A stretch of DNA of 60,120 nucleotides from SIG424 sp045546695 (GTDB taxonomy: Bacteria; Bacillota; Clostridia; UBA1212; UBA1255): positions 1-60,120 of the forward strand of contig JAZQDE010000002.1 of the NCBI GenBank assembly GCA_045546695.1. Reading direction: 5' to 3'. The stretch's first letter is position 1. Each line of letters begins with the position of its first letter. The translations under genes were made by a program, and so were the position numbers. This document shows, in pieces, positions 44,185 to 52,636 of the stretch. The notes under the pieces are model-generated. The model did not search any database. It worked only from the letters and a program-made list of their open reading frames with translations, and had not been told where the DNA came from.

Positions 44185-44490
44185 TTGAAGAAGTCAGCAT
44201 CTCGTAGAAATATAAGCGGGGAAAAGATACGATACGTACGTCTTGGGAAGTATGACAAAAACCACGTGCGCATTACTCAAAGTGAGCTTATGGCAAGACT
44301 TCAGTCGCGTGGACTGATGATTGAGCGCATTACAATAAGCCGCATTGAGCAGGGTCTCAGACCTGTTTCTGATATAGAACTCGTATATTTTGCAGATGCG
44401 CTGAAGGTTCCGGTTGAGTATTTGCTTGAAGACGCCGCAGATCGTCTTCCGGAAATTAAAGATCAGACAGTTTCAGTAGCAGAAGAATGA
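44185..44490 (+). CDS. XRE-family helix-turn-helix regulator
   Basis: The 101 aa contain a clear XRE HTH (about 30-75): ITQSELMARLQSRGL, the recognition region ITISRIEQGLRPVSDIEL and YFADALKVPVEYLLE. The frame is open further upstream into the terminator, but AGGAGG (44171-44176) is eight bases before TTG 44185 and only two before the ATG at 44179, so TTG is chosen. The stop overlaps the next start by ATGA, which couples it to the Spo0A effector-domain protein. Confidence 0.82.
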   Translation: MKKSASRRNISGEKIRYVRLGKYDKNHVRITQSELMARLQSRGLMIERITISRIEQGLRPVSDIELVYFADALKVPVEYLLEDAADRLPEIKDQTVSVAEE

Positions 44491-44897
44491 CAAAAGACAT
44501 ACCATCAAAAGAAAAATACAGTATAATAACCGCAGCCTTACTCACGATGCGATTGAAAGCACGTTACCGGGGCTTCTTTTATCTGCGGGAAATACTCATT
44601 TTAATGATTAACGGAGAGGATTTCGGTACATCTGCACAAATCAACGACATAAAAGATATTATACCTAAAGCACTTTATATAGACGTATCAAAAAAATTAT
44701 CAGTAACGATTGAAAATATAGAAAAAAGCATAAGAGTTGCAATTAACAGAATGTGGGAAACAGCCGAGCCGGGAAAAGAAGTAGATTTCTTTGACACAAA
44801 ATACACGTTTCCACAAACAAAACCAACAAACACGCAGGTAATATATTCTGCATATTTGTTGGTAAGAGCTGTCCTGAAAAAAGAAGACATTGCTTAG
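44487..44897 (+). CDS. Stand-alone Spo0A C-terminal effector domain protein
   Basis: The 136 aa match the Spo0A DNA-binding domain by pattern: GFFYLREILILMI, IENIEKSIRVAINRMWE and KPTNTQVIYSAYLLVRAVL correspond in order to GYGYLRDAICMAV, ANVEKAIRTAIEV and KPTNLEYIAMLADR of the protein at 41252. No receiver domain is present. It is translationally coupled to an XRE regulator (ATGA overlap), so the two probably form a regulatory pair. Whether it binds DNA is inference. Its last 4 nt overlap the convergent CapA gene. Confidence 0.75.
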   Translation: MTKDIPSKEKYSIITAALLTMRLKARYRGFFYLREILILMINGEDFGTSAQINDIKDIIPKALYIDVSKKLSVTIENIEKSIRVAINRMWETAEPGKEVDFFDTKYTFPQTKPTNTQVIYSAYLLVRAVLKKEDIA

Positions 44898-46315
44898 TTT
44901 TTAACACCAAGAAGAATTTCTGTTTTTTTCTGATTATCTGAAAAATATCTATTGGCTGCCTCAAGACCGCTGCCTACGATATCCATCGTACGTTCATATG
45001 AATTTTCGCATTTTTCAAGTAAAGCATCTGTCAGATTCAGATGTGTTTTCCAGTCATTGATATTTCTGTCAAGCGTGAGAATATTATAAGAATATCTGTC
45101 GTACTCCGTATCCGTAAAACGATTAACCCAGATAGGAAGCACATCGGCGCTCTCGACAATGACAGTACCATCTGAATACTTGGCAAAAGTAAAATTAAAA
45201 AGCATACCGTCTTCGCAATGAACAGGCCTTGTAGACGATTTTCGGATATTTGATATAGTATTACCTGTAGAATACAGACAAAGTGTTTTATGGTCCTCAA
45301 AAACAGTGCTCGTAAAAAGCTCTACCGGCTGAGCAACGTGAGGGTGATTGCCGATGATAACATCAAAACCAATATCGCACAGCTTCTGCGCGATTTGTTC
45401 CTGTCTGGAATTATTTTCAGTAACATATTCTTTTCCCCAGTGGATGAAAATAACGAAAGCCTCCGCTCCGTCATCCTTCATATCGGCATACTCATGGTCG
45501 ATTTTACGATAAAAATCTTCAAGCTGGTAATTATTGAAAGAATTTGTAAGTCTTGTTGCCTCCGGAGTCAGAAGTCTGCCGTTAAGCTTTACTTGCTCCT
45601 CGTTTACAATTTCTGTATTGAAGGTGTAACAAATCATACCAACTTTTATACCATTTATATCCTGAACAATATAATTTTTATCTTCTTCTTTATAGCGTGT
45701 TCCCGTGTACGCCATACCACGGTCCATAAGAACCTCCTGCGTTCTCATAAAACCGGTTGTGCCTGTATCAAACGAGTGGTTGTTTGCAGTAAGCAGCATA
45801 TCGAAACCGGCTTTTTTCAAAGAATCAACGATTGCATCGGGACAATTGAAACGCGGATATCCGGCATAATCGTATCCATTATCGTCGCCTGCAAGCGTAA
45901 CCTCAAGGTTTGCAACGGCGTAATCAACTTCAGAAACGTATTTACTGAACCATGTGAAAAAATGGTCATAATTGTATGCCTTGGTCTCCGGATCATAACC
46001 ACTTTTATAAAGATTTTCATGCATAAGAATATCGCCCGTTGCACCAATCGTTGCAGTAGATATCTTAACAACCGGAGGCTCTGTAGGCTCGGGCGTGGGG
46101 GTTTGCGTCGGAGTTAAAACAGGTGACGCATTTGAAGTGGCATTTGAAGGTGCATTTGTTGCTGTCCCGGAAGTCGGTGCCGGATTGATTCCAAAAGAAG
46201 GCTCGCTGGATACTGTGAGCGGTGTTGTCGGATGACTGCAGCCCAGAAACATAAGAACCATAATTAAAACGATTAAACAATCAAAAAGATAAAGAAAAGT
46301 ACGAAATTTTGTCAT
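44894..46315 (-). CDS. CapA-family lipoprotein (metallophosphatase-like)
   Basis: CapA proteins, related to PgsA of poly-gamma-glutamate synthesis, have a metallophosphoesterase-like fold. GAAAGG lies eight bases before the ATG at 46315 (473 aa). The N-terminus has a hydrophobic helix and a FLGC lipobox, then a Ser/Thr/Pro linker with PTQTPTPEPTEPP. Core motifs are GDILMHENL, NLEVTLAG, ANNHSFDTG, IHWGKEY and GNHPHVAQPVE. No capBC genes are near, so capsule formation is not supported. It follows mate by 21 nt and shares its operon. Confidence 0.88.
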   Translation of the reverse strand: MTKFRTFLYLFDCLIVLIMVLMFLGCSHPTTPLTVSSEPSFGINPAPTSGTATNAPSNATSNASPVLTPTQTPTPEPTEPPVVKISTATIGATGDILMHENLYKSGYDPETKAYNYDHFFTWFSKYVSEVDYAVANLEVTLAGDDNGYDYAGYPRFNCPDAIVDSLKKAGFDMLLTANNHSFDTGTTGFMRTQEVLMDRGMAYTGTRYKEEDKNYIVQDINGIKVGMICYTFNTEIVNEEQVKLNGRLLTPEATRLTNSFNNYQLEDFYRKIDHEYADMKDDGAEAFVIFIHWGKEYVTENNSRQEQIAQKLCDIGFDVIIGNHPHVAQPVELFTSTVFEDHKTLCLYSTGNTISNIRKSSTRPVHCEDGMLFNFTFAKYSDGTVIVESADVLPIWVNRFTDTEYDRYSYNILTLDRNINDWKTHLNLTDALLEKCENSYERTMDIVGSGLEAANRYFSDNQKKTEILLGVKN

Positions 46316-46336
46316 TAAAAAAACCTTTCTCAAACA

Positions 46337-47722
46337 CTACACGCCCCAGACGCGCTTCTTTCTATGCCGGACGACGAGATAACAACAAAAATGAATAACA
46401 AAAGTCGCAATCCAGCTGACCATATAAGAAATATAAACGGTTTCGATGGAGTGGTACTGAGGAAGCTGGAAAATAGTGGCAATCCACAGGAGTCGGAAGC
46501 CGCACACACCCACGAGTGAAACAATCATCGGCATGACGCTGTATCCCATACCTCTGAGAACTCCAACCATAACGTCCATAAGACCGCACAGGAAATAAAC
46601 GGCACATACGTGTTTAAGGCGGATAAGACCGGCATCGACAACAGCCGAGCTGTCCGTATATAATCCGAGCAAAGGACGTCCGAAAGTCGCAACGATCAAG
46701 CCCGTAACAAGACCTGCCACAGCAACACAAGCAAGAGCCGTATAAACGATACGGTTAATACGCTCGTATTTCCTGGCTCCGATATTCTGTCCTACAAAAG
46801 ATATTGCACCCTGGTGAAAAGAATTCATCGTTACATACACAAAACCCTCAAGATTTGCAGCTGCACCACTGCCTGCCATCGCGATATCTCCAAAAGAATT
46901 TATAGAAGACTGGATAACAACGTTTGACAGTGAAAAGAGAGCGCCCTGGAAACCTGCCGGCAAACCGATTTTGATAATCTGTATCAACTTATCTTTGTAT
47001 ATTTTCAACTTCTTAAGATTGAGGTTCACGCAATTCGTCTCGCGAACAAGACATAATATAATAAGGAAAGCGCTTACGCATTGTGATACGGCGGTCGCAA
47101 TCGCAACACCTGCAACACCCATACCGAGCAGAACAACAGATATCAGATTAAGCGTCAGATTGACAACGCCTGATATCATAAGGAAGAAAAGCGGTCTCCT
47201 TGTATCGCCGATGGCCCTCAGAATCGCGCTACCGAAGTTGTAAATCAACATAGCTGTCGTTCCAAGAAAATAAATACGCAAATATAAAGAAGACTGACCG
47301 ATAACGGTATCCGGCACGTCCATAAAATTCAGGAGATACGGAGCAAGAAAAACACCCACGATTGTAAGGAAAATACCGGAAATAATACTTAGCAGAATCG
47401 CAGTATGAACAGCCTCCTGCACGTCCTTTTTCTTTTCAGCGGCATAATTACGTGCAACAATAACGTTTGTACCGACAGAAAGACCGATAAAAACGTTTGT
47501 CAGCAAATTAATCAGGGATCCTGTGGAGCTGACTGCGGCAAGAGCTGTTTCGCCGGCAAATTTACCTACGACAACAACGTCTACCGCGTTGAAAAGGAGC
47601 TGTAATATACTGGAAAAGATAAGAGGTACTGTAAAAAGTAGCAGTTTCTTGAGTACAGAGCCACTGCACATGTCCATCTCATATTTACTTTTTTTGTTTT
47701 CAGCTAAATTCTTTTTAAACAT
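46337..47722 (-). CDS. MATE-family efflux transporter
   Basis: Sodium- or proton-coupled multidrug exporter type with about 12 hydrophobic helices. The 461 aa contain family segments such as VPLIFSSILQLLFNAVDVVVVGKFAG and the repeated second half with QGAISFVGQNIGA. The ATG at 47722 is chosen over an in-frame TTG six bases upstream. Substrate unknown. It precedes capA on one transcript and is divergent from rnz. Confidence 0.92.
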   Translation of the reverse strand: MFKKNLAENKKSKYEMDMCSGSVLKKLLLFTVPLIFSSILQLLFNAVDVVVVGKFAGETALAAVSSTGSLINLLTNVFIGLSVGTNVIVARNYAAEKKKDVQEAVHTAILLSIISGIFLTIVGVFLAPYLLNFMDVPDTVIGQSSLYLRIYFLGTTAMLIYNFGSAILRAIGDTRRPLFFLMISGVVNLTLNLISVVLLGMGVAGVAIATAVSQCVSAFLIILCLVRETNCVNLNLKKLKIYKDKLIQIIKIGLPAGFQGALFSLSNVVIQSSINSFGDIAMAGSGAAANLEGFVYVTMNSFHQGAISFVGQNIGARKYERINRIVYTALACVAVAGLVTGLIVATFGRPLLGLYTDSSAVVDAGLIRLKHVCAVYFLCGLMDVMVGVLRGMGYSVMPMIVSLVGVCGFRLLWIATIFQLPQYHSIETVYISYMVSWIATFVIHFCCYLVVRHRKKRVWGV

Positions 47723-47870
47723 AAGCAAATATTTCCTTTAATTTGTTGATTATATACCCTGCAAATAAAAAAGCAATGTTTTTATTTTTATGAAAGGGAA
47801 AGAATCATTGAAAAAGATAAGAGTCAAATGTATAATTAAACGGATTGAAAGGAACCGGGTGATTTATAAG

Positions 47871-48785
47871 ATGCTGGATGTATGTTTACTTGGTACGGGC
47901 GGTACGATGCCCCTTAAAAACAGATGGCTTACTTCTTTATATTGCAGGCTGAATGGCAGCGCTCTTCTCATTGATTGCGGAGAGGGCACGCAGATTGCTA
48001 TCAAAGAAACAGATTTTACCTTCAAGCCCATCGACATACTGTGTATCACACATTTTCACGCAGACCATATAAGCGGCCTGCCGGGACTGCTCCTGTCCAT
48101 GGGGAACGAAGGCAGAACCGAGCCCCTTACAATTATTGGTCCAAAGGGCGTACATTTTGTTGTAAATTCGCTTCGCGTAATAGCCCAGGAACTGCCTTTT
48201 GAGATAAAATTCATAGAGCTTTCGCAAAATGAGGAGAAAATCAAAATAAATGACTATAATATCACTGCTTTTCGCGTAAAACACACTACAATCACCTACG
48301 GATATACTATTGAAGTTGAGCGCCTTGGCAAGTTCGATGCAGATGCCGCAAAGGCACTGGGTATTCCTGTGCGCCTCTGGAATCCTCTCCAGAAAGGCAA
48401 TACTGTCTGTGACGGTGAAAACGTATTTGAGCCTTCTATGGTAATGGGCCCTGCCCGCAGAGGAATCAAAGTGACTTACTGCACAGATACTCGTCCTCTT
48501 GATATTATCTGCAAGCAGGCAGCAGATTGCGATTTATTTATCTGCGAGGGCATGTACGGAGAGGAAGATAAATCAGATACTGCCCGTGAAAAAGGCCACA
48601 TGACTATGGTTGAAGCGGCAAGTATCGCTGCCCGCGCAAAGCCGGCGCCGGAGGAGCTGTGGCTGACTCACTACAGTCCGTCTTTGTATAATCCTGAGGA
48701 GTATAAAAAGGCGGTGACATTGATCTTCGATAACACGCATGTTTGCAAGGATGGCAAAAGTACGGTGTTGAGATTTCGGGATTAA
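47871..48785 (+). CDS. rnz: Ribonuclease Z
   Basis: MBL-fold endonuclease that removes tRNA 3' trailers lacking CCA. The frame is open back to 47790, but the family begins MLDVCLLGTGGTMP at the ATG 47871 after GGGTGA, giving 304 aa. Metal motif THFHADHISGLPGLLL, the HTTITYGY segment, and the C-terminal LWLTHYSPSLYNP region are clear. An internal segment CDTRP/EGMYGE replaces the more usual DTR motif context. It is monocistronic. Confidence 0.92.
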   Translation: MLDVCLLGTGGTMPLKNRWLTSLYCRLNGSALLIDCGEGTQIAIKETDFTFKPIDILCITHFHADHISGLPGLLLSMGNEGRTEPLTIIGPKGVHFVVNSLRVIAQELPFEIKFIELSQNEEKIKINDYNITAFRVKHTTITYGYTIEVERLGKFDADAAKALGIPVRLWNPLQKGNTVCDGENVFEPSMVMGPARRGIKVTYCTDTRPLDIICKQAADCDLFICEGMYGEEDKSDTAREKGHMTMVEAASIAARAKPAPEELWLTHYSPSLYNPEEYKKAVTLIFDNTHVCKDGKSTVLRFRD

Positions 48786-48836
48786 GCGGCGTTATTAATC
48801 GGCCTGCAAATGCGGTTAGAAAAAGCACCAAAATTA

Positions 48837-48845
48837 TGGTATACT
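48837..48845 (+). promoter_or_regulatory. Extended -10 promoter
   Basis: TGGTATACT (48837-48845) is an extended -10 located after rnz and before the phosphoesterase gene. No convincing -35 is visible. Transcription would start near 48852. Confidence 0.45.
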
Positions 48846-48867
48846 GAAAATATGATTTTGTAAAATT

Positions 48868-49788
48868 GTGTGTGCTTCGTTAGTTTGCAAGGTGATTATT
48901 ATAAAAAATTCAAAGCGAAAAATGATATTAAAAATACTGATTGCTACTGCAGCCATTGTGCTTATCGTCATTATGTTTGATAGCCGGATGATAGTTAGAA
49001 GATATGAAATTGATTCCCCTAAAGTAGATACACCTATTCGTATTGCGCTGATAACTGACCTGCATTCTTGCAAGTACGGTAAAAAACAAACAAAACTGCT
49101 TGATGCAATTTATGCGGAGTCTCCTGACCTGGTGCTGTTGGGTGGAGATATCTTTGATGATGTCATCGAAGATACAAATACCGAACTTTTTCTTGCAGGT
49201 ATATATGAAAGGTATCCCTGTTATTATGTGACCGGAAACCACGAGTACTGGAGCGGGCAAGCCAAGTTTTCTGCTAAAATTGATATACTGAACAAATATA
49301 ACATTGTGATCCTTGCCGGCACAAGCGAAGTTGTTGAAGTGAACGGGGAAAGCATAAACCTTTGTGGTGTCAATGACCCTGATGCATATATGGTGGAGAT
49401 AGATTCGGAGACAGACCCGCAGGCCTACGTGGAAGCGCAAAACCGGAAAGAAGTTACATTTACACAGCAACTCGACAACGTCAGCAGTGTATCAGAAAAT
49501 GGAAATTTTACATTGCTGCTCTCACACCGTCCTGAATTTTTTGAACAATATACGGACTATAATTTTGATCTAGTATTAAGTGGTCATGCTCACGGCGGTC
49601 AGTGGCGGGTTCCACTGGTTTTAAATGGACTGTATGCGCCTGATCAGGGAGTTTTCCCAGAATATGCCGGCGGACGATATGAACAGGATGGTACGACAAT
49701 GATTGTCAGCCGAGGTCTAGCTAGAGAAAGCACCTGGGCTCCTCGTGTTTTCAATCGTCCCGAACTGGTAATTGTAGATATCACTTAG
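48868..49788 (+). CDS. Membrane-anchored metallophosphoesterase
   Basis: Calcineurin-like phosphoesterase of the YkuE/YaeI type. The 306 aa contain one N-terminal transmembrane helix (about 19-36) followed by the five motifs in order: TDLHSC, GGDIFDD, GNHEYW, SHRPEFF and GHAHGGQWR. The start is uncertain: ATG 48868 has no SD, GTG 48892 is possible, and ATG 48922 begins just at the membrane helix. The extracytoplasmic domain may act on phospholipid or undecaprenyl substrates; this is inference. Two terminators follow. Confidence 0.85.
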   Translation: MCASLVCKVIIIKNSKRKMILKILIATAAIVLIVIMFDSRMIVRRYEIDSPKVDTPIRIALITDLHSCKYGKKQTKLLDAIYAESPDLVLLGGDIFDDVIEDTNTELFLAGIYERYPCYYVTGNHEYWSGQAKFSAKIDILNKYNIVILAGTSEVVEVNGESINLCGVNDPDAYMVEIDSETDPQAYVEAQNRKEVTFTQQLDNVSSVSENGNFTLLLSHRPEFFEQYTDYNFDLVLSGHAHGGQWRVPLVLNGLYAPDQGVFPEYAGGRYEQDGTTMIVSRGLARESTWAPRVFNRPELVIVDIT

Positions 49789-49901
49789 ACATAAATGACT
49801 ACAGGCTGTGCATGCTTCCGTTATAATACGAAATAGTATTCCATCATCGCAACGGATATAAGCCGCTGTCACGGAATGGAAACTTTGTATGCAGTAGAGT
49901 G

Positions 49902-49930
49902 GAAACAAGACTAATAAGTCTTGTTTCTAA
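49902..49930 (+). terminator. Terminator of the phosphoesterase gene
   Basis: GAAACAAGACT (49902-49912) and AGTCTTGTTTC (49917-49927) form a perfect 11-bp stem with a 4-nt AATA loop. The downstream arm has GTTTC. Confidence 0.75.
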
Positions 49931-49935
49931 AGTGG

Positions 49936-49985
49936 GTGAATAACAAAGTGAATAACAAAGCGGCTGCAAATGCAGCCGCTTTGTT
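49936..49985. terminator. Bidirectional terminator with 12-bp tandem repeat
   Basis: AACAAAGCGGCTGCA (49954-49968) and TGCAGCCGCTTTGTT (49971-49985) form a perfect 15-bp stem with a 2-nt centre. It would end hpf on the minus strand and back up the phosphoesterase terminator on the plus strand. A tandem GTGAATAACAAA precedes it (49937-49960). Confidence 0.85.
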
Positions 49986-50002
49986 GTTGAAGTAATTTAT
50001 TT

Positions 50003-50548
50003 TCATAAGGGTTCAATCATTCCGTAATCACCATCGTCACGCTTATAAACAGTAGATACCTTGTTTGTTTCCTTATTAAGGAAGGTATAAAATACGTGAC
50101 CGAGCATGTTCATTTCCATGATTGCTTCCTGAACTGTGATAGGCTTCATGTCATAAGTCTTAATTCTGACAACTGAGTATGTGTCAGGCTCTTCTTCCAG
50201 ATTGTCAATCTGCGGAAGTGAAACATTGAATTCGGGTGTCAGATGCTTGCCACGTGCCAGCTTTGTCTTGCATTTGGCGATCTGTCTCTCCAAAACGTCC
50301 ATTGCTCTGTCAAGAGCAGCAACACAGCTGACTTTGTCACTTGTCTCAGCTCTGAGCTCATAGCCAAGATACTGAGCAGTCAATTCAACTTTGAATCCTA
50401 ACTTACGGTCGCGGATTTTTGCATAGATAGTTGTTTCTTTCTCTTCTTGTGCAAAATAACGATGGAAACGCTGGGTGACCTTTTTCTCCATGGTCGCCAA
50501 ATCCTTTTCGGATACTCTGGATTCTTTAATGTTAAATCTAACTAACAT
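50003..50548 (-). CDS. hpf: Ribosome hibernation promoting factor, long form
   Basis: Dimerises 70S ribosomes into inactive 100S particles in stationary phase. The frame is open to 50578, but GAGGAGG is eight bases before the ATG at 50548 (181 aa). The N-terminal S30AE-type domain (MLVRFNIKESRVSEKD..., EEKETTIYAKIRDRKLGFKVEL) and the C-terminal dimerisation domain (VVRIKTYDMKPITVQEAIMEMNMLGHVFYTF) are both present, as expected for the long form of Bacillota. A TTGCTA-17-TATAAT promoter lies upstream. Confidence 0.95.
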   Translation of the reverse strand: MLVRFNIKESRVSEKDLATMEKKVTQRFHRYFAQEEKETTIYAKIRDRKLGFKVELTAQYLGYELRAETSDKVSCVAALDRAMDVLERQIAKCKTKLARGKHLTPEFNVSLPQIDNLEEEPDTYSVVRIKTYDMKPITVQEAIMEMNMLGHVFYTFLNKETNKVSTVYKRDDGDYGMIEPL

Positions 50549-50584
50549 CACAAATTCCTCCTCTTTTGTTTTAATCATGGCTAT

Positions 50585-50613
50585 ATTATATACGAAAAAA
50601 TAAAATGTAGCAA
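50585..50613 (-). promoter_or_regulatory. hpf promoter
   Basis: Read on the minus strand, TTGCTA (50613-50608), 17 nt and TATAAT (50590-50585) form a good sigma-A promoter directly upstream of hpf. No sigma-B or sigma-H type sequence was recognised. Confidence 0.65.
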
Positions 50614-50702
50614 GAAAAAATCCACGGCTGATGACTTGTCTTGCAATATTGATTTAGAGTATACTTAATCATAATAAATCAATCGAATTACAGGTGAAAA
50701 GT

Positions 50703-51590
50703 ATGAAAAAAATTGACACACAAGGATACATTGTTGCTGTTACAGATTGCAGATACAATGCAAATCCCCATAGCTTTGAAAATGGAATGAGCTTTTTTTA
50801 TCTGCTTTCCGACGGAACTTTTTTAGTATACGACGGAGGACAGGGTAAAGAAGACGCAGAAAATTTATATAATTTGCTTAAAAACAAGGCGCAGGAAAAC
50901 GGCCTTACGGAGATTGTCGTTTCGGCATGGATAATAACGCATGAGCACGGCGACCACATGGGCTTTGTTGACCATTTCTTTGCAACTTATAAAGACGTCG
51001 TTGTAAAAGAATTCTGGGCAAACGTGCTATACAGCTGGGGCAGAAGGATGATTGACGTAGTCAAAGAAAACAAACCGGACTGCTATATACGCGAGGTAAA
51101 AGTCGGTGAAGAATATAAGCTTGCAGACGTAAAGATTGAGGTTCTCTGTGAGCCGGGGCCGCTCGTTGAAGTCAGCCGCGAGGCGATTGACAAAGACAGC
51201 AACAGCGCATCAATTGTAACAAGGCTGACAATCAGAGGTACGACGATATTGATGCCCGGCGACGCTTCGTTTATTGCATGGGAATATATGGTAGATAAAT
51301 ACGGCGACAAACTTAAGAGCGACATTCTGCAGGTGCCTCATCACGGGGCTAATAACGGCGCTCCGATAGAGACGTACAGGCTGATTGATGCCTCGACGCT
51401 GCTTTTCCCGTGCGGAGACAGACTGTATGAGACATTATTTAACAAAGGCGATTACTATGTATGCGAGGCAGGCTGCCCGCACGATCTTTACAATCCTCAC
51501 ACACATGACCTGATAAAGGACTTTAAAGGAGATATAATTGTGGCAGGAACATTTAGCTTTGACGAGCCGGTGTTCAAGAGGTTCATATAA
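50703..51590 (+). CDS. MBL-fold metallohydrolase, ComEC-like domain (paralogue)
   Basis: The 295 aa carry the metal motif IITHEHGDHMGF (HxHGDH), ILMPGDA and the PHHGANN segment, the ComEC-like MBL pattern. It shares YG..LKSD..Q..HHG and overall order with the protein at 32140-33021, so the two are paralogues. AGGTGA is five bases before the ATG at 50703. There is no signal peptide or membrane helix. A TTGTCT-18-TATACT promoter (50636-50665) precedes it. Function unknown. Confidence 0.8.
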   Translation: MKKIDTQGYIVAVTDCRYNANPHSFENGMSFFYLLSDGTFLVYDGGQGKEDAENLYNLLKNKAQENGLTEIVVSAWIITHEHGDHMGFVDHFFATYKDVVVKEFWANVLYSWGRRMIDVVKENKPDCYIREVKVGEEYKLADVKIEVLCEPGPLVEVSREAIDKDSNSASIVTRLTIRGTTILMPGDASFIAWEYMVDKYGDKLKSDILQVPHHGANNGAPIETYRLIDASTLLFPCGDRLYETLFNKGDYYVCEAGCPHDLYNPHTHDLIKDFKGDIIVAGTFSFDEPVFKRFI

Positions 51591-51721
51591 GAGAAATGCC
51601 AATATTTTGTAAATTTCACCTGGCAGGAAACCGGCATGACACTTGTTGATTACCAGAATAAGGCAAAAGTACAAAAAGCATGGTCAGACGATAAAAACTC
51701 TCAAAAAATTTCTCGTAACAA

Positions 51722-51750
51722 TTGTTTTTCAACGGCACTTGGAATAAAAT
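51722..51750 (+). promoter_or_regulatory. Candidate promoter of the uronate operon
   Basis: TTGTTT (51722-51727), 17 nt and TAAAAT (51745-51750) lie 38 nt upstream of the first gene. No clear GntR/UxuR or catabolite-response palindrome was found in 51591-51787, and no terminator for the preceding gene either. Confidence 0.45.
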
Positions 51751-51787
51751 AGACAAAACACAATTTTTCATAAAGGAGATTTGAGGG

Positions 51788-52636
51788 ATGATTAAGTTAT
51801 GTGCGTTTTCAGATGAAGCATCAGGCAGTCTTGAAGGCCAGATTGCCGCGCTCAGACGAAATGGCATTTCATACATGGAAATCAGAAATGTTGATGGTAA
51901 AAATATAAAAGATATTACTTTGGAAAGAGCCGGAGAGATTAAAAAGATTCTGGATGAAAACCAGATAAAAGTCTGGTCCATAGGCTCTCCTATAGGTAAA
52001 GTTGACATAGATACAGATATTGATGAATACATGCAGGTTGTTTGCCATATTCTGGAAATCGCAAAGATTCTTGAATGTGACAGGATTCGTATGTTCAGCT
52101 TTTTCAAGGCGTATGACAAGAGTGAAAAGGTTATGGAATATCTGAAGAAAATGGTTGAAAAGGCGGCTTTGTATAATATTAAACTCTGCCATGAAAATGA
52201 AAAGGATATATATGGTGACACGGCAGAGCGCAATTTACAGATTCTGGAAAATGTGCCCGGCCTTTACTATATATATGATCCTGCCAATTTCTTGCAGATA
52301 GGAGAAGATGCGAAGAAAACGCTGAGTCTTCTTGCGGATAAGGCGGAATATTTCCATATAAAGGACGTTATATCAAAGACAGGTCAGCTCGTACCGGCAG
52401 GAGAGGGCGACGGAAGAATATCAGAACTCATTGAAAGCATTGACAGCGACAAAGTTCTGACATTGGAGCCACATCTTACCATTTTTGCAGGTTATGCAGC
52501 GATTGATTCTACAGAAATGAAAAACAAATACACCTTTGAAAGTAACGATGCTGCATTTGATGCGGCTGTAGTTGCATTGAAAGGTTTGCTGGCAAAAGCC
52601 GGATATAAAGAGACCGAGGGAGGATTTACAAAATAA
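51788..52636 (+). CDS. Sugar phosphate isomerase/epimerase family protein (AP_endonuc_2 fold)
   Basis: TIM-barrel protein of 282 aa. Expected metal-binding residues are visible: CHENE (about 138-142), YDPANF (about 165-170), FHIKD (about 193-197) and LEPHL near the end. Such proteins act as isomerases, epimerases, or as the 3-keto-glycoside lyases found beside Gfo/Idh enzymes. AAGGAG is nine bases before the ATG. Its stop overlaps the next gene's start by one base. Confidence 0.85.
   Translation: MIKLCAFSDEASGSLEGQIAALRRNGISYMEIRNVDGKNIKDITLERAGEIKKILDENQIKVWSIGSPIGKVDIDTDIDEYMQVVCHILEIAKILECDRIRMFSFFKAYDKSEKVMEYLKKMVEKAALYNIKLCHENEKDIYGDTAERNLQILENVPGLYYIYDPANFLQIGEDAKKTLSLLADKAEYFHIKDVISKTGQLVPAGEGDGRISELIESIDSDKVLTLEPHLTIFAGYAAIDSTEMKNKYTFESNDAAFDAAVVALKGLLAKAGYKETEGGFTK

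Noticed and set aside
44260..44275. CACGTG core as a further parS
   Set aside because: Flanks do not match TGTTN...NAACA. CACGTG at 3530, 34531, 41370, 50247, 58957 and 59682 was rejected for the same reason.
45290..46117. Open frame of 275 codons on the plus strand
   Set aside because: It lies entirely antisense to the well-supported CapA gene, has no SD, and its residue composition (Cys, Arg, Ile rich) does not resemble a real protein.
49937..49960. CRISPR-like repeat
   Set aside because: It is just two adjacent copies of a 12-mer beside a terminator, with no spacers and no cas genes.
51591..51787. Possible riboswitch or decayed gene before the uronate operon
   Set aside because: No conserved riboswitch core, stem series or recognisable protein remnant; only a candidate promoter and SD could be supported.
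51616..52233. Open frame of 205 codons on the minus strand
   Set aside because: It is antisense to the first epimerase gene and its leader; Phe/Ser/Ile-rich shadow with no motif.
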